Positions 9,089 to 18,567 of a stretch of 64,000 nt of DNA are shown here, piece by piece. The DNA is from Sinorhizobium sojae CCBAU 05684 (lineage in GTDB: Bacteria; Pseudomonadota; Alphaproteobacteria; Rhizobiales; Rhizobiaceae). The stretch lies in assembly GCF_002288525.1 (NCBI RefSeq), contig NZ_CP023067.1, positions 1,054,001 to 1,118,000 on the forward strand. Direction: 5' to 3'. A model generated the notes under the pieces. The model did no database searches and had not been told where the DNA came from. It saw nothing but the letters and a program-made list of their open reading frames with translations. Both the position numbers and the translations under genes were made by a program. Positions within the stretch are counted from its first letter, which is position 1; the number at the start of each line of letters is the position of its first letter.

Positions 9089-12000
9089 ATGTTTGATCCG
9101 ATTGGCGGCTTCAACCGGATGATCGACCAATTCCTCGCGTACCTGGACACGGCGTACCGGATCGATGATCCGCGTGTGTCGGCGATGAGGAGGGAGCTTC
9201 TGACCACACCTGGGCAGCTTGCGCTCGACCCGATCTTCGAGGCGGTTCCACGCTACGAACCCATCGGATACGGACTTGAGGGGCTGATCGGCGATCCCGA
9301 AGGCCGGCTCCCCCATTTCTCGCAGGCGGAACGACAGGCTTTCGTGGAACTTGCACTTTCCGGCCTCTTCGACCGCGACAGGTCAAGCGAGGAGATCAAG
9401 GGGGCCTACGCGCCCTATCTCCACCAGGTCGAGATGCTGGAAAAGGGCGCCTGCGACGGAACTCCCGGCATCGTCACCTCGGGCACGGGTTCTGGCAAGA
9501 CGGAATCCTTCATGCTGCCGATCCTCGCCCAGATCGCCAAGGAAGCTACGTCCTGGCCCGCGCCCCTGCAGCCTCTCGATGACCTGTGGCTCGAGAAGGG
9601 GCGCGAGTTCCAGCACCATCGCAGGAACGAGCATGCCGACAGACCCAAGGCGGTCCGCGCGCTCGTCCTCTATCCTCTCAACGCGCTCGTCGAGGACCAG
9701 ATGGTGCGCCTGCGCAAGGCGCTCGATTCCGACGACGCTCAGCATGTCATGGCGCGCCATTTCAATGGCAACCGCATCTTCTTCGGACGGTACACGGGCA
9801 AGTCCCCGGTCACCGGGTTCCTGCGCCATCCGCGCAAGAGCAAGGACGAGGCATGGAAGAAGCGGAACGCGCGCGCGCGCAAGGAGCTGAAGACGGAGCT
9901 GCAGCGCTACCAGTCCATCCAGCAGCGGCTCGCTGCCGAGGGCGATCCCGACCTGCGCTACATCTTCCCCACGACCGACGGCGCCGAACTGATATCGCGC
10001 TGGGACATGCAGGCGACCCCGCCGGACATCCTCGTCACCAACCAGTCGATTCTGAATGCGATGCTGGTGCGCGAGGTCGATGACCCGATCCTGTCGCAGA
10101 CGCGTGCATGGCTCATGGAAAACGAGGACGCGCGCTTCTTCCTTGTGCTCGACGAGCTTCACCTCATCCGCGGATCCGCGGGTGCTGAAATGGCCGGACT
10201 GCTCAAGGTGCTTCTTGAGCGACTTGGTCTGACCGATCCTGTCCACGCCCATAAGCTGCGCATTCTTGCTTCGTCAGCGTCGCTGCCGATGGACGAGGAA
10301 AACGCTCCTGCCAGCATCGACTACCTGAAGAACATGTTCGGCGACGCTGGAACGGCCGGGGCAAAAGACATCGATGAAGCCTGGAGACAGAGCGTCGTCA
10401 CAGGGCGTCCGATCGAAGTCCAGCGCCCGGAGGCAATGCCGTCGCGCGAAAGCCTCGCCGATCTCGCACGCGCGCTGGAGGAGCTGGATCATCGGCGCAA
10501 TCCCAGCGAACTCTTCGACCGCTTCCTTGCGGCGGCCGCGAGCATCCCCGGCGCCGCTGGAAAGACCCCTGCCACCATGCTTGAGGAGGCCACCGCGATT
10601 GCGGCCGCGATGCTCGACTTCGCGCTTCAGAACCCCGAAAAGCTTGGAGCCAAGCGTCCACGCACGGTCGCAGACATCGGCAACGCCCTGTTCGACGCAG
10701 AAGACAGGCTAGCCGTCCGCGGCCTGCTTGCGCTGCGCGCGATCCCCGACCTTCCGGACACCGTATTGCCAGCCGAACTTGCTCCGAAGCGCGCGACCGT
10801 CGCCACGCTTCCCGGCTTCAGGATGCACTGCTTCGTCCGCAACATCGAGGGCCTGTTCGCGTCCATCCATCGCGAGGAGGACGGAGCCGTCGTCTGGGGA
10901 GCCCCCGGCATCGAGCGCGGCCAGAACTACGACGGGGAAAGCGATCAGGAAGGCCGCAAGCGGCTCTTCGAGATGCTCTACTGCGAGGCGTGCGGGGATC
11001 TCTATCTAGGCGGCAAGCGCGGGGAGACCGATCCCGGCTCATCGCGCAGGGTCTCGCTGCTTCCAGCTCCGCAGGAACTGGAAAAGCTTCCCGAAAGTGC
11101 CTCATCCATACGGTTCGAGGATGCCAGCTACCGCGAATTCGCCCTCTTCTGGCCGAGCCAGGGGCAGCCCGAAGTAGAGATCCGCACGGGCAGGACACCG
11201 TACCGATGGACACCGGGCTTCCTTAATCCCCGAACGGGAGTCGTGAGCGACAAGGAAGAGAAGGGCGACGTGCCCGGCCACCTGCTTCGCTGGTCAGGCA
11301 CCGACGGGTTCCAGAGCCGCACGATGGAAGACGACGGCACTGCCGTTCCGTTCTGCTGCGCCAAGTGTGGTACCGACTATTCCGGACGCTATCGGCAGGC
11401 GAACTCCAAGAGGCGCGAGGGCCGCCTATCGCCCATCCGAAGCTTCAGAACTGGTTTCGGCAAGACCTCCCAGCTCCTCGCCACCGAACTGGTCGCCTCT
11501 TTGAAGGCGCAGGGCGGTGACGGAAAGCTGGTCGCCTTCTCCGACAGCCGCGAGGATGCGGCGAACCTGGCTCTCGAGGTCGAAGTCCAGCACCAGCGTG
11601 ATCTGCGCCGGGAGATCCTGATCTCGGCGGCGACGCGCATTGCGGCCGATTATGCCTTCGGGGCCGAAGACGAGGCTGAGTACCAGCGCCTCAGGAATGA
11701 AGTTGCCACGCTGACGATGGAGGACAAGGACACCGAGCATCTTCAGCCACGCCTCAAGGCTCTCAGAAAGCGGAAGGACGCGGCAGGCAAACCTCCAAGC
11801 ATCCCACTGAAAGAGCTGTTCGAGTTCGAACGCGACAAGGTGGGCAATATCACGCGTCCGATCCTGACCGAACTCATGAAGCTCGGCTCCACCCCGGTCG
11901 AGGGAGCCGACACGAAGCTCAATCGCATCAACAAGCGCCACGCCTGGTACGAGTTCTTCGAGAGGGACGGAAGTGATCAGATATCGTGGAAGCATGACGT

Positions 12001-14962
12001 TCCCGAGGAACAGCTCAAGCTGATCCGAAAGGCGCGAGAGAGGGTGCAGGACGATCAGCCGCTGGACGCGACGGATCTCCTGTTCAGCAAGACATACTTC
12101 GCGCTCGAGGAGACTGGACTTGGATGGCCGAGCTTCTATGGACCCGAGGAATACACGCCCGAGAAGTCGCGCGACGATGCGATGCTGCGCATCTTCGCGG
12201 ACGCCTACCGGATCACGCCCAACCAGTTCCAGGACGTGACCCGCAATGCATGGAGCAACGCGTTCGACATGCTCGGCAGGGGCGACAACAAGTTCCGCCG
12301 TCTGATGGAGAGGATCCTCCAGCACCCTGAGCAGGAGTGCAACGACTTCCTCGACAAGCTCCGCACCACGCTCAAGCAGACCCGAGGCGATGGATCGATC
12401 GACATCAGCATGCTCTACTTCCGCGCCGCCGATCCGGCCGGAGCCGCCTGGCGGTGCAAGCGCTGCGGCCGCGTTCACCTTCACTCCGGGTTCGGACGTT
12501 GCACCCGATGCGGGGAGACGCTCACCCGTCCGGAGGATTTGACGGCCTCGAAGATATCCGGAGAAAACTTCCTCGGACGCCGGGTGATGCGGGCGATCTC
12601 GAGCGACGAGCCGCACTTCAGGCTCAAGTGCGAGGAGCTTACGGGCCAGACGAGCGATCCGGCCGAGCGGCTCCAGCAGTTCAAGGGCGTGTTCGTCAAG
12701 GACGACAACGAGAGCGACGAGGACTTCCGCTGGCGGAGGCTCTTCGACACGGCTGATCTGCTTTCCGTCACGACGACCATGGAAGTGGGGGTCGACATCG
12801 GCTCCCTGCAGGCGGTCTACCAGGGCAACATGCCCCCGCAGCGCTTCAACTACCAGCAGCGCGTGGGACGCGCCGGCCGCCGAGGACAGGCCTTCTCTAC
12901 GGTTCTGACGGTCTGCCGCAGCAAGAGCCACGACATCCACTACTTCCACAATCCGATCGAGATCACAGGGTCGGCTCCGCCTCCGCCATTCATCACGACG
13001 GGACTGACGGACATTCCGTCCCGACTGCTCCGCAAGTTCTGGCTAGTCGAGGCCTTCCGCATCCTGCGCGAAGAGTCCGGTGGGACATGGGCTGGCGACG
13101 ATGTCATCCCCGGCGACATTCACGGCGAGTTCCTCTACTGCAGGGAATACTTCCGGCAGGACATGAACTGGCGTGATCGGCTGTCCGATGCACTGCAGCG
13201 GACGGATCATCGGCGTGTCCGGCTGGCGAGCATCCTCGCCGCGGTGTCCGGCTGCGATCTGAATAAGATCACGGAGAAGGTCTCGGCAGACACGGTCCTT
13301 GCGCAGATCGACGCCCTCGAGGAGGAATTCGGACTGCAGGCGGTCGGCATCGCCGCGGCGCTCGCCGAACGCGGGCTGCTGCCGCTGTACGGCATGCCGA
13401 CACGGTCGCGGAATCTCTACGTGGAGCTGAAGAAGGCGAATGGAAGGGGGAACTTCGAGGCCGAGTGGGACACCATCGACCGCGACCAGGACATGGCGAT
13501 CTTCGACTTCGCGCCCGGAAGCGTGCGAACGCGGGAGAAGCTGCGCCACCGCTGCATCGGGTTCACCGGCGTGCTGCTCGACCCTGATCAGCATGCGACG
13601 AACTTCGATGGCCCCGTGGATCCCATCTCCGACTGGAGAAAGGACGATTTCCACCTCCGCTTCTGCGGCCAGTGCGGCGCGTGGACCAGGGGCACCGAGC
13701 ACACGGCCTCCTGCCACGCCTGCGATGCGCCCCTCGCCGATGCCCCGATCCGGTGCATCACGCCCGCGGCCTACCGTACGGAGCTCATTCCCACGGACGA
13801 GAACCTTGCCTCCAAGGTCGGCCAGCGCATGACTCTCGCGAGCCTGGGCAAGCCCGACGAGCAGAAGACCGACGCAAATCTCAGCGTCAACTTCGCGGAG
13901 CAGTCCGAGATCTTCCTCGTCAATCCCGGCTTCAGGGACGACACGGACTTCTCGGGCTTCGAGGTTCAGGAAACGGTCGACACCAACGCGCAGCGCATCT
14001 GGTGGTGGCCGGACAAGCCGCTTCTGAAGCTGTCGGGGCAGGCGATCGCCACAGATGTCCTCTCCGACGACCAGAACGGCCGCTACCGGGTTGTCGAGGA
14101 GCCGTCGGTCAGCGCCTGGCTCGCCTCCACCAAGGTCACCAACTCGCTGCAGATAGGCCCGGTCAAGCTCAACCCGAACCTGCGCCTGCTCGACATGGAC
14201 ATCGGCCTTTCCATGGGCCGCCGCGATCCGTCCCGCACAAGCGTCCGCGCCGCCGCAATCTCGGCGACGGAGATCATCGTCCAGCGTGCCGCGCTCGATC
14301 TGGACATCGCGCCGGAGGAATTCGACGCACTGGCGCCGAACATCATGCATTCGCCGAGCGGGGAGCGTCTGCCATACCTCCAGATATCGGACGCGCTGCC
14401 GAACGGCTCGGGCTTCTGCCGCCATCTGCTGGGCGACAGTACCATCCCGGTCTCCGCCCTGATCCACAGCATCCTCGATGAAGAAGGGGAATGGCCGAGA
14501 ACGGACATCGCCGATCCCGACCACATGAAGCGGTGCGGATCCTCCTGCTACAGGTGCCTTCAGAGGTACAACAACAGGAACTTCCACGGTCTTCTCGACT
14601 GGCGGCTGGGGCTTTCCTACCTGCGGGCGATGGTCGACCCCTGCTACGAGTGCGGCATTGACGGGAACTACGGCCACTTCGAACTGCAAGACTGGTCGAA
14701 GACCGCCAAGGAACTCGCGCTCCAAACGAAGACGTTCATTCCCGGCAATACGGTCTCGAGCGTCAAGGGGAGGGCGGACATTCCGATCTTCTCCCTCGAC
14801 GACCGCAATAGCCGATGGGGCGTGGTCGTACATCCGCTATGGGACGCGGGGAAGCTGTTCGACCGTCTGGACCTCCGTAACAACTACGTCCCCGTCGACA
14901 GCTTCGAATTGTCGCGCCGCCCGCTTCATGTTCTGCAACGAGCACGCGCTGCTGCGAGGTGA
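9089..14962 (+). CDS. druE: Druantia II helicase DruE with DUF1998-type end
   Basis: Encodes about 1,957 residues; the ATG at 9089 follows the druG stop directly, although the frame stays open back to 8969. It is a superfamily 2 helicase: Walker A TSGTGSGKTESF near residue 130, Walker B-like VLDELH near 353 (DELH rather than DEAH), and motif VI QQRVGRAGRRGQ near 1256. Four cysteine pairs suggest zinc binding: near 631 (CEACG), 757 (CCAKCG), 1123-1143 (CKRCG and CTRCG) and 1526-1547 (CGQCG and CHACD). The C terminus has the DUF1998 signature CGSSCYRCLQRYNN near 1816. This length and layout are the hallmark of DruE, the one protein shared by all Druantia types, which is needed to block phage. 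The last 126 bases overlap the opposing vsr-like gene. Confidence 0.88.
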   Translation: MFDPIGGFNRMIDQFLAYLDTAYRIDDPRVSAMRRELLTTPGQLALDPIFEAVPRYEPIGYGLEGLIGDPEGRLPHFSQAERQAFVELALSGLFDRDRSSEEIKGAYAPYLHQVEMLEKGACDGTPGIVTSGTGSGKTESFMLPILAQIAKEATSWPAPLQPLDDLWLEKGREFQHHRRNEHADRPKAVRALVLYPLNALVEDQMVRLRKALDSDDAQHVMARHFNGNRIFFGRYTGKSPVTGFLRHPRKSKDEAWKKRNARARKELKTELQRYQSIQQRLAAEGDPDLRYIFPTTDGAELISRWDMQATPPDILVTNQSILNAMLVREVDDPILSQTRAWLMENEDARFFLVLDELHLIRGSAGAEMAGLLKVLLERLGLTDPVHAHKLRILASSASLPMDEENAPASIDYLKNMFGDAGTAGAKDIDEAWRQSVVTGRPIEVQRPEAMPSRESLADLARALEELDHRRNPSELFDRFLAAAASIPGAAGKTPATMLEEATAIAAAMLDFALQNPEKLGAKRPRTVADIGNALFDAEDRLAVRGLLALRAIPDLPDTVLPAELAPKRATVATLPGFRMHCFVRNIEGLFASIHREEDGAVVWGAPGIERGQNYDGESDQEGRKRLFEMLYCEACGDLYLGGKRGETDPGSSRRVSLLPAPQELEKLPESASSIRFEDASYREFALFWPSQGQPEVEIRTGRTPYRWTPGFLNPRTGVVSDKEEKGDVPGHLLRWSGTDGFQSRTMEDDGTAVPFCCAKCGTDYSGRYRQANSKRREGRLSPIRSFRTGFGKTSQLLATELVASLKAQGGDGKLVAFSDSREDAANLALEVEVQHQRDLRREILISAATRIAADYAFGAEDEAEYQRLRNEVATLTMEDKDTEHLQPRLKALRKRKDAAGKPPSIPLKELFEFERDKVGNITRPILTELMKLGSTPVEGADTKLNRINKRHAWYEFFERDGSDQISWKHDVPEEQLKLIRKARERVQDDQPLDATDLLFSKTYFALEETGLGWPSFYGPEEYTPEKSRDDAMLRIFADAYRITPNQFQDVTRNAWSNAFDMLGRGDNKFRRLMERILQHPEQECNDFLDKLRTTLKQTRGDGSIDISMLYFRAADPAGAAWRCKRCGRVHLHSGFGRCTRCGETLTRPEDLTASKISGENFLGRRVMRAISSDEPHFRLKCEELTGQTSDPAERLQQFKGVFVKDDNESDEDFRWRRLFDTADLLSVTTTMEVGVDIGSLQAVYQGNMPPQRFNYQQRVGRAGRRGQAFSTVLTVCRSKSHDIHYFHNPIEITGSAPPPPFITTGLTDIPSRLLRKFWLVEAFRILREESGGTWAGDDVIPGDIHGEFLYCREYFRQDMNWRDRLSDALQRTDHRRVRLASILAAVSGCDLNKITEKVSADTVLAQIDALEEEFGLQAVGIAAALAERGLLPLYGMPTRSRNLYVELKKANGRGNFEAEWDTIDRDQDMAIFDFAPGSVRTREKLRHRCIGFTGVLLDPDQHATNFDGPVDPISDWRKDDFHLRFCGQCGAWTRGTEHTASCHACDAPLADAPIRCITPAAYRTELIPTDENLASKVGQRMTLASLGKPDEQKTDANLSVNFAEQSEIFLVNPGFRDDTDFSGFEVQETVDTNAQRIWWWPDKPLLKLSGQAIATDVLSDDQNGRYRVVEEPSVSAWLASTKVTNSLQIGPVKLNPNLRLLDMDIGLSMGRRDPSRTSVRAAAISATEIIVQRAALDLDIAPEEFDALAPNIMHSPSGERLPYLQISDALPNGSGFCRHLLGDSTIPVSALIHSILDEEGEWPRTDIADPDHMKRCGSSCYRCLQRYNNRNFHGLLDWRLGLSYLRAMVDPCYECGIDGNYGHFELQDWSKTAKELALQTKTFIPGNTVSSVKGRADIPIFSLDDRNSRWGVVVHPLWDAGKLFDRLDLRNNYVPVDSFELSRRPLHVLQRARAAAR

Positions 14963-15382
14963 GGGTTTCGCTGCTCTACATTGTTCGACGGTCGAAACGA
15001 TCTTCTTCACGATCGCTTCGACCGTCTCATGTTCCCAGAAGCGAAGAGGCGTCCAGCCGATCTCTGCAAGGTGTTCGCGGACCCGCCTGTCACGTGCGCG
15101 GTTGCGTTCGATTTTCTCCATCCAGAAGGCGGTGTTCTTCTTCACCGATGGCGGATGGACATCGCACCCATGCCAGAAGCAGCCATCGAGGAAGATTGCG
15201 ATCTTTAATCCGGGCATGGCGATGTCGCAGGTGATGCGCTTCATTCCGGGAACGGGATAATGGACCCGATAGCGGAGCCTTTTGTCGTAGAGCTGCGATC
15301 TGATTGAGACCTCGAATGGATTGTCGCGCTTCGTTGTGCGCTGCATGCGTCGACGGACAGACGGCGTTGCTTTGAGATCCAT
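14837..15382 (-). CDS. vsr: Vsr-like DNA mismatch endonuclease
   Basis: Encodes about 181 residues from the ATG at 15382; another ATG at 15400 is possible, and the longer frame from 15574 has an off-frame composition. The core matches very-short-patch repair nucleases: MQRTTKRDNPFEVSIRSQLY at the start, then the PD-(D/E)xK-type centre with Asp in CDIAMPG, the FLDGCFWHGCDVH zinc and active-site segment, and NRARDRRVREHL and WEHE near the end. Vsr enzymes cut at T:G mismatches made when 5-methylcytosine deaminates, so this gene fits as the repair partner of DruM. It converges on druE, and its 3' end overlaps the last 126 bases of druE in antisense. The C-terminal 40 residues encoded there are not typical of Vsr. 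Confidence 0.8.
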   Translation of the reverse strand: MDLKATPSVRRRMQRTTKRDNPFEVSIRSQLYDKRLRYRVHYPVPGMKRITCDIAMPGLKIAIFLDGCFWHGCDVHPPSVKKNTAFWMEKIERNRARDRRVREHLAEIGWTPLRFWEHETVEAIVKKIVSTVEQCRAAKPSPRSSACSLQNMKRAARQFEAVDGDVVVTEVQTVEQLPRVP

Positions 15383-15782
15383 ATGTCTTCGATATACCAT
15401 CTCGGTGGCGTGATGATGGCCAGGCTGCGCGAGGAACGGATTGGCAGAAGGAGATTCTCGCGCGGCGGCCTCCGGCCACTGCTGCTGGTTAAGGTCGCTG
15501 GCGCTGAGATACCGCCAGCAAATGGCCGCTCTGAACCTGTATGCCCCCACGTGCCGGAACGGCGACCGCGCCACGCTGGAGCGCGTTTTGGTTGGTTCAC
15601 ATGGCCGCGATCCTCGAAGCGAACAACGGCCTTATCGATGCATTCTTGCCAGATTATCTTGATCATCTAGGCGATAAGGGGACAGGTTCGCTCAACGAGT
15701 TGCATGTCCGCCGGGGTGTCTACATGCCAACGCAAAATGTGTTTCCGAAGAGCAAGGTTTCACCTCAATGAAGTTTCCGCTC
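15383..15782. other. intergenic stretch, nothing recognised
   Basis: About 400 bases between the start of the vsr-like gene and the end of the next minus-strand gene. The promoter of the vsr-like gene should lie at its left end. ORFs here are Arg/Pro-rich and look like noise. Confidence 0.4.
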
Positions 15783-16526
15783 CTAGCGTCGGTACTCCGC
15801 CTGAAATGCGATTTCAGCGACGACTTTTGTCGCGTTACCACGGCCACCGTATCGGCCGATATATGCACCTTTGTCGTCTGGCGAAGGCTTTTCCACGCGA
15901 AAAAGCTCCCATTTCTTATCGACGGTCGGCGACAGCCGATAGGTGCGCCCGTTAGTTCGACAGTAAAAATGAGGCGCTCCCCGCAACTGCGTCCATTTGC
16001 AATCCGCGCCAGCGATTAATCTGGCTTCCGCGGCAACCTGCTCTTCGACGCGGGCCTGCTTGTAGCGCTGCTCGCGCTCAAAGCGGAGGCGTTCCTCCTC
16101 CTCTGAAACGAAATCGGCGATACGGCCGATGATAGCCGACAGCTCGGTGCCAAGTTCTTTCTCTTCATTGAAGATCGCCAAGCATCCCTCACGAAGGTCA
16201 TCGTTTGGGCATGAGGTATAGGTTTCTTCTTCGATGGCCTTCATCCGTTGAACAACGTCAGTGGAGGTGAGCTTCGGACCCGAAAAGAGATTTAGGTAGT
16301 CCCTGAGTCTGTCAGTTGGGATCCAACATCCGACGGCCGATCTTATGAGGACCTCGCGCTCTCCCTCCCACTTCTGCCAAATACCGGGGCCACGATCAGT
16401 GCTCTTCAGAATCCTACGCGAGATTGAAAGGATAGCTGCTGGGTCGCGAATATGCCGCAGAGATGGGCTTGAAACGTGCTCCTTCACCAAATCTCGAACC
16501 TTCCATATCCGGTCATCTTCAAGCAT
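15783..16526 (-). CDS. hypothetical protein with charged helical centre
   Basis: Encodes 247 residues. The ATG at 16526 has a strong AGAGGA site at good spacing. Residues about 80-165 are rich in Glu, Arg and Lys and likely helical (SEEEERLRFEREQRYKQARV). The C-terminal 75 residues hold aromatic and Gly residues (FYCRTNGRTYRLSPTVDKKW, then YIGRYGGRGNATK) and look like a small beta domain. I do not recognise a family. It is the last of three or four minus-strand genes next to the Druantia locus, and has no signal peptide or membrane segment. A defence or regulatory role is guesswork from position. Confidence 0.6.
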   Translation of the reverse strand: MLEDDRIWKVRDLVKEHVSSPSLRHIRDPAAILSISRRILKSTDRGPGIWQKWEGEREVLIRSAVGCWIPTDRLRDYLNLFSGPKLTSTDVVQRMKAIEEETYTSCPNDDLREGCLAIFNEEKELGTELSAIIGRIADFVSEEEERLRFEREQRYKQARVEEQVAAEARLIAGADCKWTQLRGAPHFYCRTNGRTYRLSPTVDKKWELFRVEKPSPDDKGAYIGRYGGRGNATKVVAEIAFQAEYRR

Positions 16527-16639
16527 GGATTTTTCCTCTCAATTGCCTAGCGGGGATCGGGACGACGCTAGCGTCTGATTATGTCGGCTTGGCGTGGGAG
16601 TGCAGGGCGACTTTTTGGCGGAGGCCAAATCGCGGTCAA

Positions 16640-17083
16640 TCAAAGTTGAAAACTCGCTCCCCAGCTCTCCAGCGGCCAATGATTATCTGTCCCAGGCCCA
16701 ATTCGGAAATGAAAGTCGTTGAGCAATTTTTCTCTGAACAGCCAACAGGTCTCGGTGAACTGCTGCCGCGTGACTTCGAAGCTGACATTCACAGACGGGA
16801 TTTCATCGGATTTAAACATTAGGCCAGCTTCGACCCTCTCGGGTGTCAACGGCGTTCGGACCCAAAAGGAGACTACCGCTGGCCAACGGAATTTTCTGAT
16901 CGGGGAAATGACCACCGCTCCGGCGAGCAAGTAGGTAAACTCTGCGACCATGATGGGCGGCCCTGGCTGTATGTGTTGACCGATATTGCCAGAGGGTGAG
17001 CCAGCGAACTCCCCATGCCAGTCACCGACCTCAATTTCCGGCAAGGCAACAGCGGGGCGTGGCTTCGGTTTCCGTCGTGGCAT
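16640..17083 (-). CDS. hypothetical protein
   Basis: Encodes 147 residues. The start is well set: AAGGAGGG lies five bases before the ATG at 17083. The N terminus is Lys/Arg/Pro-rich (MPRRKPKPRP), followed by mixed, beta-rich composition with many Phe, Val and Trp. No family recognised. It lies 113 bases before the next minus-strand gene, so a shared transcript is possible. Confidence 0.6.
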   Translation of the reverse strand: MPRRKPKPRPAVALPEIEVGDWHGEFAGSPSGNIGQHIQPGPPIMVAEFTYLLAGAVVISPIRKFRWPAVVSFWVRTPLTPERVEAGLMFKSDEIPSVNVSFEVTRQQFTETCWLFREKLLNDFHFRIGPGTDNHWPLESWGASFQL

Positions 17084-17674
17084 AATACCCTCCTTGCGCT
17101 GGCGCGCCTGCCGATCTATCCGACCTCACCCAGCGAACAGCCCAGTCAATCCTTACCTCGTCCTGCCTCTTCCACGGCAGAGAGCTGTCTCGGTGAAAAG
17201 GGTCTTGGATCGTCAATTCCGCAACGCCGACATGTGTCATATCCTGCGCAGTCGCAGTCAGTCGTCAGCGGCCTCGGGCAAGAGGCGCACGATCTCATGC
17301 CGATAGGCGGTATCGATCTGCTTCGGTGCCATTCGGATGTATTCTATAGCCGCTGCCCTGGGTTCGACCGGTAATCCCTGCAGATATTCTGTAGCGCTCG
17401 TCATCAGCGCACACCGACAATCATAGAAATCATTGAGTTTTTGGGAACGCGTTGGCGCTTTGGCGTGCACCGTGCCGGGCAACAGCGTGCACCGAGGTAC
17501 CTCTGCTTGGCATCAGGGTAAACTGTGGGTTCGCCCAAGTTTCCGAGAACTAACGACCTGTTTTCAACCTCCTCCGGAGGCTGGATCGAGCCTTTCGAAG
17601 GAGCATAAAGGGCGGCGTGGCTGCCCGAGCGCATCGTCGTCGTTGAATCCTTCACAAGGGGAAGCGGTTCAGCT
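17084..17674. other. intergenic stretch with one doubtful small ORF
   Basis: About 590 bases. The only protein-like frame is on the minus strand, 17258-17404 (48 residues, starting MTSATEYLQGLPVEPRAAAI and ending in an acidic tail). It has no good ribosome binding site and may be a chance ORF or a fragment. The promoter for the gene ending at 16640 should be near 17090-17150. Confidence 0.3.
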
Positions 17675-18271
17675 CTACGAGACCTGGTACGTCGGACCGG
17701 AAGCTCTCACGATTTCGAATGCTTCCTCGACGTGCTCGTGTTGGAGCTGGAGCTTTGGCTTCCGAAGGGTGCTGCCGGGTTTTGGAGGGAGTAGACTGCA
17801 GAAGTAGTCGGGACGATCGTTTACAAGCTGCGGATCCACCCGCGCGGTATCGTGCTTTAAGAGATTATTTAGTCGATTAAGAGTTTCGAGCTGGGGACTT
17901 AACGGATATTGCATCGCGCTTCTCGCGCTCAAGACACGAAAATTGGTGAACCCATGAATGCCTGTCCACACTTTCGCGGACCGCTCCCAATAGTGAAACG
18001 TAGTTGTGACGAAAGCCTCTCGCACGAGGCTAACCTGTAAGAACGCATCCATCTCCGCCTGGGCGCGCGTCAGCCCGATAGAGCCGATCAGAGTCCCGTC
18101 TGCATCGTGAACGTCTCCGTCGATACCGATGGCGTCGTAGTCAGCATAGGCCTGCGTAGCATCCGCATGTGCTTTCTCTAGGATCGCCGCCGATGCTCGA
18201 TATGCATCGCGGATGCGGTCGATCCCCGTCTGATATTGGAACGCCTTAAAACTCTCCGGAAGCTTCACCAT
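17675..18271 (-). CDS. hypothetical protein, possibly HEPN-like
   Basis: Encodes 198 residues from the ATG at 18271, preceded by GAAGAAGGT. It is mostly helical by composition. The segment FHYWERSAKVW near residue 92 and RLNNLLKHD near 132 recall helical HEPN-type or abortive-infection proteins, where an Arg and a His a few residues apart form the RNase site. Here they are seven residues apart (R-x6-H), within the accepted range but weak. No signal peptide. It is divergent from the STAND gene that follows. Without a profile search the HEPN reading is tentative. Confidence 0.55.
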   Translation of the reverse strand: MVKLPESFKAFQYQTGIDRIRDAYRASAAILEKAHADATQAYADYDAIGIDGDVHDADGTLIGSIGLTRAQAEMDAFLQVSLVREAFVTTTFHYWERSAKVWTGIHGFTNFRVLSARSAMQYPLSPQLETLNRLNNLLKHDTARVDPQLVNDRPDYFCSLLPPKPGSTLRKPKLQLQHEHVEEAFEIVRASGPTYQVS

Positions 18272-18567
18272 ACCTTCTTCACCGCCTCAGTTCGCCACAA
18301 GGAAGGACCGACAGGACGAGCCTCGTATCCTTCCTTCTGGCTCGCAACAAGATGGTTTGCTGAGGCGGACGCGATGTCAATTCATCGGCGTGGGTCTTTC
18401 TCATCACTAAGCCCTTCAAGGTGAAGATGCCGTGTGGTGGTGCCTTTCAACCTGCCGACCCAAATCGGGTGAAAAACTACAGAGCCTGGGATACGTCAGT
18501 GAGATGTTGCCACTGGACGTCGCGCTGCCTAAAATCATTGTTATTTCAAAAGCAAAGCGTCGGCCTA

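Noticed and set aside
11426..12949. 507-residue minus-strand ORF opposite druE
   Set aside because: Same reason: no motif, no ribosome site, and it lies fully within druE.
13043..14833. 596-residue minus-strand ORF opposite druE
   Set aside because: Composition is typical of antisense reading of a GC-rich gene, and the plus strand carries clear helicase and zinc motifs.
2703..14962. DISARM system
   Set aside because: DISARM also has a methylase and DUF1998-type proteins, but as separate drmA, drmB and drmC genes with a PLD nuclease. Here one roughly 1,957-residue protein joins helicase and DUF1998, and there is no PLD gene, which fits Druantia.
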